In this document: positions 1-12,559 of the stretch, piece by piece
Layout: the number at the start of each line of letters is the position of its first letter
Position numbering within the stretch: position 1 is the first letter of the stretch
From: Penium margaritaceum
Taxonomy: Eukaryota > Streptophyta > Zygnematophyceae > Desmidiales > Peniaceae
DNA length: 60,446 nt
Reading direction: 5' to 3'
Assembly: GCA_023375785.1 (NCBI GenBank)
Contig: SZWC01000038.1
Span: 454,438-514,883 of the forward strand
Translations under genes and position numbers: made by a program
Notes under the pieces: model-generated
Database searches by the model: none
Seen by the model: only the letters and a program-made list of their open reading frames with translations
What the model was told of the DNA's origin: nothing

Positions 1-294
1 TGCCAGAGTTGTGCAAGAGTTGTGCCAGAGTTGTGCCAGAGTTTTGCCAGAGTTGTGTCAGAATTTTCCCAGAGTTTTGCCAGAACTGTGTCAGATGTGT
101 ACCAGATTTGTGCCAAAATTGTGCCAGAGTTGTGCAAGAGTTTTGCCAGAGTTGTGCCAGAGTTATGTCAGAGTTGTTCCAAATTTGCTCCAGAGTTGTC
201 CCAGAGTTGTGCCAGAGTTGTGCCAAAGCTGTGCCAGAGGTGTTCCAGAGTTGTTCCAGAGTTTTCCATAGTTTTGCCAGAGTTGTGCCAGAGT

Positions 295-491
295 TCTCCC
301 AGATTTGTGCCAGAGATGTGCCAGAGTTGTGCTAGAGTGTTACGAGATTGGTGCCATGTTTCTGCCAGAGTTGTGCCAGAGTTGTGCCAGAGTTCTCCCA
401 GATTTGTGCCAGAGATGTGCCAGAGTTGTGCTAGAGTGTTACGAGATTGGTGCCATGTTTCTGCCAGAGTTGTGCCAGAGTTGTGCCACAG
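295..491. repeat. 99-bp in-register duplication in satellite A
   Basis: A distinctive variant block (starting TCTCCCAGATTTG and containing GTGTTACGAGATTGG) starts at 295 and recurs at 394. The offset is 99 bp, exactly nine 11-bp units. Confidence 0.9.
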
Positions 492-1308
492 TCATGCCAG
501 AATTCTGCCAGAGTTCTGCCAGAGTTGTGCCAGAGTTGTGCCAGGGTTGTACTGGAGTTGAGACATAGTTGTGCCAGAGTTGTGCCAAAGTTGTACCAGA
601 GTTGTTCCAGAGTTGTGCAAGAGTTGTGCCTGAGTTATACCAGAGTTGTGCCAGAGTTGTGCCAGATTTGTGCCGGGTTGTGCCAGAGTTCTACCAGAAC
701 TGTACCAGAGTTGTGCCAGAGTTGTGCTAGAGTTGTGCCATAGTTGTGCCAGAGTTGTGCCAGAGTTGTGCTAGAGTTGTAGCAGAGTTCTGCTAGATTT
801 GTGCCAGAGTTATGCCAAAGTTAATCCAGAGTCGTGTCAGACTTGTGCCAGAGATGTGCCAGAGTTGTGCCATAGTCATCCCAGAGTTGTGCCACAGTTG
901 TGCCTGAGTTGTGCCAGAGTTGTGAATGAGTTGTGCCAGAGGTGTGCCAGAGTTGTGCCAGAGTTGTGCCAGGGTTGAGCCAGATTTTGGCCCGACTTCA
1001 TCCAGAGGTGTGCCAGAGTTGTGCCAGAGTTGTTCCGGAGTTGTGCCAGAGTTGTTCCAGAGTTGTGCCAGTGTTGTGCCAAAGATATGCCATAGTTGTG
1101 TCCCCTTTGTTCCAGAGTTGTGCCAGAGTTGTGCGAGAGTTGTGCCAGAGTTGTGCCAGAGTTGTACCAGAGTGTTGCCAGAATTGTACCGAGGTTGTGC
1201 AACAGTTGTGCCAGAGTAGTGCCAGAGTTATGCCAGAGTTGTGCCAGTGTTGTGCCAGAGTTGTGCCAGAGTGGAGCCAGGGATGTCCCAGAATCGTGCC
1301 AGAGTGGT

Positions 1309-1528
1309 GCCATAGCTATGCCCGGGTTATGCCAGTGTTGTGCCAGATTTGTGCAAGAGTTTTGCCGGAGTTGTGCTAGAGTCGTGCCAGTGTTTTGCCA
1401 GAGGTGTGCCAGAGTTGTGCCATAGCTATGCCCGGGTTATGCCAGTGTTGTGCCAGATTTGTGCAAGAGTTTTGCCGGAGTTGTGCTAGAGTCGTGCCAG
1501 TGTTTTGCCAGAGGTGTGCCAGAGTTGT
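1309..1528. repeat. 110-bp in-register duplication in satellite A
   Basis: The block beginning CATAGCTATGCCCGGG at 1311 recurs at 1421. The offset is ten 11-bp units and the copies look identical through the following unusual variants. Confidence 0.9.
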
Positions 1529-1678
1529 GCCAGAGTTCTGCCAGAGTTGTGCCAGAGTTTTGCCAGAGTTGTGCCAAAATTGTGCCAGAGTTGTGCCATA
1601 GTTGTGTCACAGATGACCCAGAGTTGTGCTAGAGTTGTGCCAGAGTTGTGCCAGAGTTGTGCCAGAGTTGTGCCAGAG

Positions 1679-1930
1679 TTGTGACAGAATTTTGCCAGAG
1701 TTGTGTGAGAGTTGTGCCAGAGTTTTGCTAGAGTTGTGCCAGACTTGTGCCAGGGTTGTGCCAGAGTTGTGCCAGAGTTGTGCCAGAGTTGTGCGAGAGT
1801 TGTGCCAGAGTTGTGCCAGAGTTGTGCCAGAGTTGTGACAGAATTTTGCCAGAGTTGTGTGAGAGTTGTGCCAGAGTTTTGCTAGAGTTGTGCCAGACTT
1901 GTGCCAGGGTTGTGCCAGAGTTGTGCCAGA
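1679..1930. repeat. 154-bp in-register duplication in satellite A
   Basis: The variant run beginning GTGACAGAATTTTGCC at 1681 recurs at 1835. The offset is fourteen 11-bp units. Confidence 0.85.
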
Positions 1931-2646
1931 GTTGTGCTACAATTTTGACAGAGTTTTGCAAGCGTTTTGCCAGATTCTAGCCAGAGTTGTGCCAGAGTTG
2001 TGCCAGAGTTGTGCCAGAGTTGTGCTCAAGTTGTGCCCGAGTTTGGCCAGAGTTGTGCCAGAGTTGTGCCAGAGTTATGCCAGAGTCGTGCCAGAGTTGT
2101 GCCAGAGTTGTGCTAGATTTGTACCAGAGTTGTGCCACACTTATACCAGAGTTGTGCCATAGTTGTGTCAGATTTGTGCTAGTGTTGTGCCAGAGTTGTG
2201 CCAGAGTTGTCAGACTTGTGCGATAGTTGTGCCAGAGTGGTGCAAGAGTGTGTCAGGGTTGTGCCAGAGTCGTGCCAGGGTTGTGCCATAGTTGTGCAAG
2301 GATTGTTCCATGTTTGTGCCAGAGTTGCTCCAGAGTTGTTCCGGAGATGTGCCAGAGTTGTGCCAGAGTTTTTCCAGAGTTGTGATAGAGTTGTGCCAGA
2401 GTTGTGCCTGAGTTGTGCCACAGTTGTGCCACAGTTGTGCCAGAGTTGTTCCAGAGTTCTGCCAGAGATGTACCAGAGTTCTGCCATAGTTGTACCAGAG
2501 TTGTGCCAGACTTTTCCCACAGTAGTGCCATAGTTGTGCCAGAGTTGTACCAGAGTTGTGCCAGATTTGTGCCAGAGTTGTTCGAGAGTTGTGCCAGAGT
2601 TGTGCCAGAGTTGTGCCAGAGTTGTCCCAAACAAGTGTCATTGTTG

Positions 2647-2935
2647 TGTCAGAGTCGTTCCAGAGTTGTGCCAAAGATGTGCCATAGTTGTGTAAGATTT
2701 GTGCTAGATTTGTGCCATATTTGTGCCAGAGTTGTGCCAGAGTTGTTCCAGAGTTGTGCCAGAGTTGTGCCAGAGTTGTGCCAGAGTTGTGTCAGAGTCG
2801 TTCCAGAGTTGTGCCAAAGATGTGCCATAGTTGTGTAAGATTTGTGCTAGATTTGTGCCATATTTGTGCCAGAGTTGTGCCAGAGTTGTTCCAGAGTTGT
2901 GCCAGAGTTGTGCCAGAGTTGTGCCAGTGTTGTGC
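2647..2935. repeat. 143-bp in-register duplication in satellite A
   Basis: The variant TGTAAGATTTGTGCTAG at 2691 recurs at 2834 with its flanks. The offset is thirteen 11-bp units. Confidence 0.88.
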
Positions 2936-3244
2936 CAGAGTTGTGCCAGAGGTGAGCCAAAGGTGTGCCAACGTTTTGCCAGAGTTGTGCCAGAGTTGTG
3001 CCAGAATTGTGCAAAAGTTGTGCCAGAGCTGTGCCAGAGTTCTGCCAGAGTTGTACCAGAGTCGTGCCAGAGTTGTGCCAGAGTTGTGCCAGACTTGTCC
3101 CACATTTGTGCCATACTTGTCCCAGATTTGTACCAGAGTTGTGCCAGAGTTTTGCCATAGTTGTTCCACAGTTGTGCAAGAGTTGTGCCAGAGTTGTACC
3201 AAAGAAGTGCCATAGTTGTGCCAGAGTTGTGCCAAAAATGTGCC

Positions 3245-3460
3245 ATAGTTGTGTCAGATTTTTGCTAGAGTTGTGCCTGATTTGTGCCAGAGTTGTGCCA
3301 GTGTTGTGCCAGAGTTGTGCCAGAGTTGTGCCAGAGTTGTGCCAGAGTTGTGCCATAGTTGTGTCAGATTTTTGCTAGAGTTGTGCCTGATTTGTGCCAG
3401 AGTTGTGCCAGTGTTGTGCCAGAGTTGTGCCAGAGTTGTGCCAGAGTTGTGCCAGAGTTG
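3245..3460. repeat. 110-bp in-register duplication in satellite A
   Basis: The variant GTGTCAGATTTTTGCTAG at 3251 recurs at 3361. The offset is ten units. Confidence 0.9.
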
Positions 3461-5094
3461 TGCCAGAGTTGTGCAAGATTTGTGCCAGAGTTGTGCCAGA
3501 GTTGTGACAGAGTTGTGCCACACTTGTGCCGGAGATGTGCCAGAGTTGTGCCAGAGTTGTGGAAGAGTTGTGCCAGAGTTGTGCCAGAGTTGTGCCAGAG
3601 TTGTGCCAGAGTTGTGTCAGAGTTGTGCCAGAGTTGTACCAGAGTTGTGCAAGAGTTAAGCCAGAGTTGTTCCACATTTGTACAAGAGGTGTGCCAGAGT
3701 TGTGCCAGAGTTGTGGTTGAGTTGTGGCAGAGCTGTGCCAGTGTTCTGCCATAGTTGTGTCAGAGTTGTGCACAAGTTGTGCCAGGATTGTTCCAGAGTT
3801 GTGTCAGAGTTGTGCCGGTGTTGTGCCACACTTTTGCTAACGTTGTGCCAGAGTTGTGCGAGGGTTTTGCCAGAGTTGTGCCAGAGTTCTGCCAGAGGTG
3901 TGCCAGATTTGTGCCAGATTTGTAACAGAGTTGTACCAGAGTTGTCCCAGAATTGTGCCAGAGTTTTCCCAGAGTTGTGCCAGAATTGTGCAAGAGTCGT
4001 GCCAGAGTTGTACCAGAGTTGTGCCAGAGTTGTGCCAGATTTGTTCCAGAGTTGTGCCAGAGTTGTGCCAGAGTTGTGCCAGAGTTGTGCCAGAGTTGTG
4101 CCAGAGTTCTGCCAGTGTTGTGCCAGAGTTGTGCCAGAGGTGTGCCAGAGGTGTGCCAGAGTTGTGCCAGAGTTGTGCCAGAGTTGTGCCAGAGTTGTGC
4201 CAGAGTTCTGCCAGTGTTGTGCCAGAGTTGTGCCAGAGGTGTGCCAGAGGTGTGCCAATGTTGTGCCAGTGTTGTGCGAGAGTTGTGCCAGAGTTGTGCC
4301 AGAGTTGTGCCAGTGTTCTGCCAGAGTTCTGCCAGAGTTGTACCAGAGTTGTGCCACAGTTGTGGCGGAGTTGTGCCAGACCTGTCCCACAGTTGTGCCA
4401 TGGTTGTGCCAGAGTTGTACCAGAGTTGTGCCAGAGTTATGCCACAGTTGTTCTAGAGTTGTGCCAGAGTTGTGCCAGAGTTGTGCCAGAGTTGTGCCAG
4501 AGTTGTGCCAGAGTTGTACCAAAGAAGTGCCATAGTTGTGTCAGAGTTGTGCCAGAGTTGTGCCAAAGATGTGCCATAGTTGTGTCAGATTTGTGCGAGA
4601 GTTGTGCCAGATTTGTGCCATAGTTGTGCCAGAGTTGTGCCAGGGTTGTGCCACAGCTGTGCCAGATTTGTGCCAGAATTGTGCCAGTGTTTTGCCAGAG
4701 TTGTTTCAGAGTTGTGCCAGACTTGTGCAAGATTTGTGCCAGATTTGTACCCAATTTGTGCCAAACGTGTGCAAGAGTTGTGCCAGAGTTGTGCCAGAGT
4801 TGTGCCAGAGTTCTGCCAGAGTTATGCCAGAGTTCTTCCACATTTATGCCAGAGTTGTGCCAGAGTTATGCCAGAGTTGTGCCAGAGCTGTGCCAGAGTT
4901 GTTCCAGAGTTGTTCGAGAGTTGTGCCAGAGTTGTGCCAGGGTTGTGCCAGAGTTGTGCATGAGTTCTGCGAGCGTTCTGCCAGAGTTGTACCAGAGTAG
5001 TGCCAGAGTTGTGCCAGAGTTGTGCCAGAATTGTCCCACAGTTGTGCCATGGTTGTGCCAGAGTTGAACCAGAGTTGTGCCAGAGTTGTGCCAG

Positions 5095-5240
5095 AGTTGT
5101 TCCAGAGTTGTGCCAGAATTGTGCCAGAGTTGTGCCAGAGTTGTACCAAACAATTATCATAGTTGTGTCAGAGTTGTGCCAGAATTGTGCCAGAGTTGTG
5201 CCAGAGTTGTACCAAACAATTATCATAGTTGTGTCAGAGT
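5095..5240. repeat. 66-bp duplication carrying an AT-rich variant
   Basis: The atypical stretch CAAACAATTATCATAG occurs twice, with TATCAT at 5155 and 5221. The offset is six 11-bp units. The variant is easy to see because the surrounding array lacks such AT-rich sequence. Confidence 0.88.
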
Positions 5241-6082
5241 TTTGCAAGAGTTGTGCCAAATATGTGCCATATTTGTGTCCAGTTTTTGCTATATTTGTGC
5301 CATATTTGTGCCAGAGTTGTGCCAGAGTTGTGCCAGACTTGTGGAAGAGTTGTGCCAGAGTTGTGCCAGAGTTGCACCAGTGTTGTGCCAGAGTTGTGCC
5401 AGAGGTGTGCGAAAGGTGTGCCAACGTTTTGCCAGAGTTGTGCCAGAGTTGTGGACGAGTTGTGCCAGAGTTGTGCCAGATTTTTGCCAGAGTTCTGCCA
5501 GAGTTGTACCAGAGTTGTGCCAGAGTTGTGCCACAGTTGTGCCAGACTTGTCCCACAGTTGTGCCATTCTTGTGCCAGAGTTGTGCCAGTGTTGTGCCAG
5601 AGTTGTGCCAGAGTTGTGCCAGAGTTGTGCCAGTGTTGTGCCAGAGTTGTGCCAGAGGTGTGCTAAAGGTGTGCCAACGTTTTTCCAGAGTTGTGCCAGA
5701 GTTGTGCCAGAGTTGTGCCAGAGTTGTGCCAGAGTTGTGCCAGAGTTCTGCCAGAGTTGTACCAGAGTTATACCGGAGTTGTGCCAGAGTTGTTCCAGAG
5801 TTGTGCCAGAGTTGTTCCAGAGTTGTGCCAGAGTTGTACCAAAAAACCCCATAGCTGTGTCAGAGTTGTGCCAGAGTTGTGCCAAATATGTGGAATAGTT
5901 ATGTCAGATTTGTGCTAGAGTTGTGCCAGATTTGTGCCAGAGTTGAGCCAGAGTTGTGCCAGAGTTGTGCCAGAGTTGTGCCAGAGTTGTGCCAGAGTTG
6001 TGCCAGAGTTGTGCCAGAGTTGTGCCAGAGTTGTTCCAGAGTTGTGCCAGAGTTGTGCCAGAGTTGTGCCAGAGTTGTGCCA

Positions 6083-6579
6083 GCGTTGTACCAGAGTTGT
6101 GCCAGAGTTGTGCCAGAGTTGGGCCAGAGTTGTGCCAGAGTTGTGCCAGCGTTGTACCAGAGTTGTGCCAGAGTTGTGCCAGAGTTGGGCCAGAGTTGTG
6201 CCAGAGTTGTGCCAGCGTTGTACCAGAGTTGTGCCAGAGTTGTGCCAGAGTTGGGCCAGAGTTGTGCCAGAGTTGTGCCAGCGTTGTACCAGAGTTGTGC
6301 CAGAGTTGTGCCAGAGTTGGGCCAGAGTTGTGCCAGAGTTGTGCCAGCGTTGTACCAGAGTTGTGCCAGAGTTGTGCCAGAGTTGGGCCAGAGTTGTGCC
6401 AGAGTTGTGCCAGCGTTGTACCAGAGTTGTGCCAGAGTTGTGCCAGAGTTGGGCCAGAGTTGTGCCAGAGTTGTGCCAGCGTTGTACCAGAGTTGTGCCA
6501 GAGTTGTGCCAGAGTTGGGCCAGAGTTGTGCCAGAGTTGTGCCAGCGTTGTACCAGAGTTGTGCCAGAGTTGTGCCAGA
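6083..6579. repeat. 66-bp higher-order repeat in satellite A
   Basis: Six 11-bp monomers form one 66-bp unit marked by a GCGTTGTACC variant and a GTTGGGCC variant. GCGTTGTACC starts at 6083, 6149, 6215, 6281, 6347, 6413, 6479 and 6545, always 66 bp apart. The copies look identical, while the monomers around them vary. That points to a recent local amplification. Confidence 0.95.
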
Positions 6580-7109
6580 TTTGTGCCAGACTTGTGCCAG
6601 AGTTGTGCCAGAGTTGTGCCAGGATTATTCCACAATTTTGCAAGAGTTGTGCCAGGTTTGTATCAGGTTAGTGCCAGAGTTGTGCCACATTTGTGCCAGC
6701 GTTGTGCGAGGGTTGTGCCCGAGTTGTTCCAGGGTTGTGCCAGAGTTGTGCCAGAATTGTGTCAGAGTTGTGCCGGAGTTGGGCCAGGGTTGTGCTGCGG
6801 TTTTGCCAGAGTCCTGCAAGAGTTGTGCCAGATTTATGCCAGAGTTGTGCCAGAGTTTTGCCAGGATTGTGCAAAAGTTGAGCCATAGTTGTGCCAGGGT
6901 TGTGCCATGGTTGTGCCAATGTTTTGCCAGAGTTGAGCCAGAGTTGTTCCACAGTTTTTCAATAGGTGTGCCAGAGTTGTGCCAGCGTTGGACAAGAGTT
7001 GTGCCAGAGTTCTGGTTTAGTGGTGCCAGAACTGAGCCAGAGCTCTGCCATAGTTGTGCTAGAGTTGTGCGCAAGTTGTGGCAGGATTGTTCCAGATTTG
7101 TGCCAGAGT

Positions 7110-7300
7110 TGTGCCGGTGTTGTGCCACACTTGTCCCAGAGTTGTGTTAGATTTGTGCCAGAGTTTTGCCAGAGTTGTGCCAGAGTTGTGCCAGATTTGT
7201 GCCAGAGTTGTGCCGGTGTTGTGCCACACTTGTCCCAGAGTTGTGTTAGATTTGTGCCAGAGTTTTGCCAGAGTTGTGCCAGAGTTGTGCCAGAGTTGTG
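7110..7300. repeat. 99-bp in-register duplication in satellite A
   Basis: GTGCCGGTGTTGTGCC at 7111 recurs at 7210 together with the following TTAGATTTG variants. The offset is nine 11-bp units. Confidence 0.88.
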
Positions 7301-7979
7301 CCACAGTTATGGCAGATTTGTGCCAGAGTTGTGCCAGATTTGTGCCTTAGTGGTGCCAGAGTTGTGCCAGAGTCGTGCCAGCCTTGTGCCAGAGTTGTAC
7401 CAGAGTTTTGCCAGAGTTGTGCCGGAGTTGTCCCAGAGCTGTGCCAGAGTTGTCCCAGAGTTGTGCCATTGTTGTGCCAGTGTTGTGCCAGAGTTGTGCC
7501 AGAGTTGTGCCAGAGCTGTGCCAGAGTTGTGCCAAATGTGTGCCAGAGTTTTGCCAGAGTTGTGCCAGAGTTGTGCAAGAGTTGTGCCAGTGTTGTGCCA
7601 GAGTTGTGCCAGAGTTCTGCCAGAGTTGTGCCAGAGTTGTGCCAGAGTTGTGCCAGAATTGTGCTAGAGTTGTGACAGAGCTGTGCCAGAGTTGTGCCAT
7701 ATTTGTGCCAGAGTTGTGCCGGGGTTTTACAGTGTAGTGCCAGAGTTGTACCAGAGTTGTGCCAGATTTTTGCAAGAGTTGTGCCAGGGTTGTGCCAGAG
7801 TTGTACCAGAATTGTGCTAGAGTTATGCCACAGTTGTGCCAGATTTGTGCAAGAGTTGTGCCAGAGTTTTACCAGAGTTGTGCCAGAGTTATGCCACATA
7901 TCTGCCAGAGTTGAGCCCGAGTTGTGCTAGAGTTGCGCCAGAGTTTTGCCAGAGTTGTTCCAGAGTTGTTCCAGAGTTA

Positions 7980-9727
7980 CCAGGCATTTCCAGGCATTGC
8001 CTAGGCATTACCAGGCACCGAGGCATTTCCAGGCATTTTCCAAGTGATTGCAAGGAATTTCCCTGGAATTTCCACGCATTGCCAAGCACTGCCAAAATCA
8101 GCTAGGCATTGCCCAGGCATTGCCAAGAATTTTCCAGGCATTGCCACACACTGCCAGGCATTTCCAGGCATTGCCTGGCATTGCCCAGGAATTGCCAAGA
8201 ATTCATAGGCATTGCCGAGCATTGCCAGGCATTGCCCAGGCATTGCTAGACAATGCTCAGGCATTACCAGGCAGGCGTTGCAAGGAACCCCCAGTCATTA
8301 CACAGGCATTTCGAGGAATTGCACAGGCATTGACATGCATTATTAGGCATTTCTAGGCATTTCCCAGGCATTTCCCGGAATTTCCAGGAATTGTTTGGCA
8401 TTGTCAAAGCATTGCTAGGAATTTTCCAAGCATTGCAAGGCATTGCCCCGGCATTGCCAGGCAGTGCCAGGCATTGCCCACACATTTTCCAGGCATTGCC
8501 TAGGCATTGACAAGGATTGCCAGGCATTGCCAGTCATTTCCAGGCACAGCCTAGGCATTGCTAGGCATTGCCAAGCATTGGCAGGCATTGCAAGGCATTG
8601 CCCACGCATTGCCAGGAATTGCCCAGGCATTGCGTGGAATTGCCCAAACTTCGCCAGGCATTGCAACTTGCAATGCCTAGCAATGTTCGGGAAATGCCAC
8701 GCTTGTCAATGCTTCGCAATGCCTTGCAATTTGCAAGGCATTGCCAAGCATTGACAGGCATTGCCTAGGCATTTCCAGGCAGTGCTAGGCATTGCCTTGA
8801 CTTTGCCAGGCATTGTCCAGGCACTGCCAGGAATTTCCAGTGATTGCACAGGCATTGCCCAGGAATTCTCCAGGAATTTCCCAGGCATTTTCGAGGCATT
8901 TCCAGGCATTACGGGAACCCCCAGTCATTACACAGGCATTGCCAGGCATTGCCAGGTATTGCCAGGAATTGCTGGCCATTGCCAGGCATTGCCCAGGCAA
9001 TGCCAGGCATTTCCAGGAACCCCAAGTCATTACACAGGCATTGCCAATCATTGCCAGGCATTACGGAGCATTGCCATGCATTGCCCAGGCTTTGCCCAGA
9101 CGTTGCCAGGCATTGCCAGGAATCCCCCAGTCACTACACAAGCATTGTCCGGCATTGCACAGGCATTGACATGCATTATTAGGCATTTCCAGGTATTGCC
9201 CAGGCATCTCCAGGCATTGCAAGGAGTTTAATGGCTTTGTCCAAGCATTGCAAGGCATTGTCCAAGCATTGCGAGGCATTGCGAGGCATTGCCAGGCAGT
9301 GCAAAGCATTGCCCAGACATTTGCCAGGCATTGCCTAGGCATTGCCAGACATTGCCCAGGCATTGCCAAGGATTTCCATGCATTGCCAGGCATTTCCAGG
9401 CACTGCCCAGGCATTTCCAGGCATTGCCAAGCATTGCCAGGCATTGCAAGGCATTGCCCACGTATTGCCAGGAATTGCCCAGGCATTGCGTTCCATTGCC
9501 CGAATTTTGCCAGACATTGCAACTTGCAATGCCTGACAAATTTCGGGCAATGCCACGTTTGTCAATGCTTGGCAATGCCTTGCAATGTGCAAGGCATTGC
9601 CAAGCATTGACAGGCATTTCCTTGGCATTTCCAGCATTGCTAGGCATTGCCATGGCATTGCCAGCCGTTGCCCAGGCATTTCCAGGCATTGTCTGGGAAT
9701 TTCCAGGCATTGTCCATGCATGAACAG
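7980..9727. repeat. Satellite family B, 10/11-bp array, first block
   Basis: A tandem array of AGGCATTGCC (10 bp) with many 11-bp variants from an extra C (AGGCATTGCCC). It starts directly after the last GTTGTTCCAGA monomer of family A. Frames read a 10-residue repeat resembling HCQALPGIAR, but insertions shift the phase often, so open frames are shorter than in A. I see no gene. Confidence 0.95.
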
Positions 9728-10135
9728 TGCAAGCCATGCCAGATTTACGATTCTTTTAGAGGACTTAGATTGTGGAATCGAGTCCAAGCATCATGTTTGG
9801 ACTCTCGAATCTTCTTGAAAGATTTTTAAATCTTGGATTTGCGTATCTTTTGACCATGTGTTAACAAAACTCCTAGTACAGGACACCACAACTATATTTT
9901 ATAATGACGTAGAACCTGCTAGTATCTGCCTGTTTATGACAATCTTGGTGTCTACATGCATGTCCTACTGAGTTTGGAGTTCAGATGAACATATCTTGGG
10001 TACGTATCAGCTTGTTATCCATGTACGAGAGGAAATGCCAAATTCTTCAATCCGAGACAAATCCTTTGTCCGGATTTGGATTCACAAATCTTCTGAAAGA
10101 CATGGATTCTCAAATCCGGGAATTTGTTATGCACC
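9728..10135. other. Non-satellite island inside satellite B
   Basis: 408 bp of AT-richer sequence without the 10-bp period, flanked by satellite B on both sides. It holds two imperfect stem-loops. In the first (about 9774-9811), GAATCGAGTCC pairs with GGACTCTCGAATC. In the second (about 10068-10112), CCGGATTTG pairs with CAAATCCGG. Next to each lies a similar direct motif, AATCTTCTTGAAAGA near 9810 and AATCTTCTGAAAGA near 10088. I recognise no coding sequence. It could be a remnant of an inserted element or an unrelated repeat. Confidence 0.7.
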
Positions 10136-12559
10136 CTTACCAGGCATTGCCAGGCATTGCCAGGCTTTGCCGAGGCTTTGCCAGGCATTACCCAGGAGTT
10201 GACAGGTGTTACCCATACATTGCGAGGCATTATCCAGGCATTGCCAGGCATTGCCCACGTAATGCCAGGCATTTTCAAGTATTGCAAGGCATCACATAGG
10301 CATTGCCAGGCATTCTCCAGACATTGCCAGGCATTGTCCAAGGATTGCCTGGCATTTCCCAGGAATTTCCAAACATTGCCCAGGCATTGCTAGGCATCAT
10401 CAGGCATTGGCCAGGCACTGCAAGGCATTTTCCACGCACTGCCTAGGCATTGCTAGGCATTTCTAGACATTGCCAGGAATTGCCATGGATTTTCCATGCA
10501 TTTTCCGGCATTGTCCAAGCATTTCCCGGGCATTTCCACGCACTACCAAGCATTGCCAGGCATTGCCAGGCACAGCGAGGTATTGCCCATGCGTTGCCAG
10601 GCATAGCGAGGCAAATCCCATGCATTGCCAGGCATTGTCCAGGCATTGTCAGGCTATTCTATGCATGAACAGGCATTGCCATGCATTGCCAGGGATTTCC
10701 AGGCAATGTCTAGGCATTGTAAAGCATTACCGGGCATTGCCTAGGCATGGCCAGGCATTGCCTAGAGATTCATAGGCCTTACCCAGGCATTGCCAGACAC
10801 TGTCAAACATTGCCAGAAATTGCATAGGCATTGCTGCGGCATTGCTGCGGCATTGCTCCAGGATTGCCAGGCATTGCTAGGCATTGCAAGGCATTTCCAA
10901 GCATTGCCAGGCATTTTCCAAGCACTGCTAGGCATTACCAGGCATTTCTAGGCATTGCCAAAGCATTAACTAGGCATTATGAGGCATTTCTATGCATTGT
11001 CCAGGCATTTCCAGGCATTGTCCTAGTATTGCTAGGCATTACCAGGAATTGCTAGGCATCACCAGACATTACTATTCATTGCCAGACATTGTCCAAGCAT
11101 TGGTAGGCATTGCCCAGGCATTGCCAAGCATTGCCGAGGCATTGCCAGGCATTGCGAGGCATTGCCAGACATTGTCCAGGCATTGCTAGGCAATGCCCAT
11201 GCATTACCGCGCATTGCCCTGGCATTGCCAGGCATTGTCCTGGCATTGTCTAGGTATTTCCAAGCATTGCCCAGGCATTTTCAGGCATTACTAGGCATTG
11301 TCGAGGCATTGCCATGCATTACCAGACATTGCAAGGAATTGCCCAGGCATTTCCATGCATTGTCCAGGCATTTCCAGGCATTACCCAGGCATTGGGAGGC
11401 ATTGTCCAGGCATTGCCAGGCATTGCCAGGCATTGTCCATTCTTTTTCAGGCATTGCCATGCATTTCCATGCCTTGCCAGGCATTGCCCAGGCATTGCCG
11501 GGCATTTCCCAGGTATTGCCATGCAATGCCAGGCATTACCTAGGCATTTTCAGGCATTTTCCGGGCATTTCCAGGCATTATCCAGGCATGTCCAAGCATT
11601 TTCCAGGCATTACCAGGCATTGCTAGGCATTACTAGGGATTGCCAGGCATTTCCCAGGCATTGCCATGCATTACCCGGGCATTGCTAGGAATTGTTCATG
11701 CATTTCCCAGGCATTTCCAAGCATTGCCAGGTATTGTTAGGCCTTACCCAACATTGCCAACATCACCATGCATTACCCACGCATCGCCACGTGTTATCCA
11801 GGCATTGCCAGGCATTGGCAGGGCATTAGCAGACAGTGACAAGCATTGCCAGAAAGTGCCAGGCATTGCCAGAAAGTGCCAGGCACTCCCCAGGTATTGC
11901 CAAGAATTGCCAAGCATTGCCAAGCTTTGCCCAGGCATTCCCAGGCATTCCCAGCATTTGCCAAGCATTTCCCAGGCAATGCCAGACGTTTTCCAGGCAT
12001 TGCCAGGCATTACAAAGCATTGAAAAATAGTGCCAAGCATTGTCCAGGAATTGCTATGCATTTCCCATGCATTGCCAAGCATTACGAGGCATTGCCAAGC
12101 ATTGCTCAGGTATTGCCAAACATGTCCAGGCATTACCCAGGCATTGCCAGGAATTTCCCGGGCATTGCGAGGCTTCTCAAGGCATTGTGAGGCATTGCCG
12201 GGAATTGTCAGGCGTTTCCCAGGCATTGCCAGGCATTGCCAACCATTGCCAGGCATTGTGAAGGAAATTTGATGCATTTTTTTAGCATTGCCGGACATTG
12301 CCAAGACAATGCTTGGCATTACCCAGGCATTTCCAAGCATTGTACAGGCATTGACAGGCTTTACTAGGCGTTGCCTGGCATTGCCCTGTCATTTCCAAGA
12401 ATTTCAAGGCATTGCCTAGGCATTGCCAGGCATTGCCAAAGCATTAACATGCACTGCAATGAATTGCCATCCATGACCCAGATATTAATAGGCATTGCCC
12501 ATGCATTGCCAGGCATTGCCCAGGCATTACCAGGCGTTTTCAGGCATTTCTCAGGCATT
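10136..12559. repeat. Satellite family B, second block
   Basis: The AGGCATTGCC array resumes in the same orientation and runs until AGGCATT joins GGAAGTTGG of family C at 12559/12560. Units are heterogeneous (TTTCC, TTACC, TTGTCC variants). The long open frames on both strands are period artefacts, and I see no gene. Confidence 0.95.

Larger units (their letters stand above)
1..7979. repeat. Satellite family A, 11-bp tandem array
   Basis: A continuous head-to-tail array of the 11-mer GTTGTGCCAGA and close variants, cut by the left edge of the window and ending where AGGCATTGCC units begin. Variants include GTTGTGCAAGA, GTTTTGCCAGA, GTTCTGCCAGA and GTTGTACCAGA. The plus strand is rich in G and T. 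Because 11 is not divisible by 3, all three plus frames read an 11-residue repeat (core ELCQSCARVVP) and all three minus frames read AQLWHNSGTTL. Open frames of 100-420 codons on both strands are therefore expected without selection. I see no start context, introns or unique domains, and call no gene here. Confidence 0.97.

Noticed and set aside
5879..7150. 423-codon open frame as a repeat protein
   Set aside because: It comes from 11-bp satellite A. All plus frames give the same ELCQSCARVVP repeat and the minus strand is equally open.
1..7979. CRISPR-like regular repeats
   Set aside because: Units are 11 bp and contiguous with no spacers, and the region is clearly eukaryotic.
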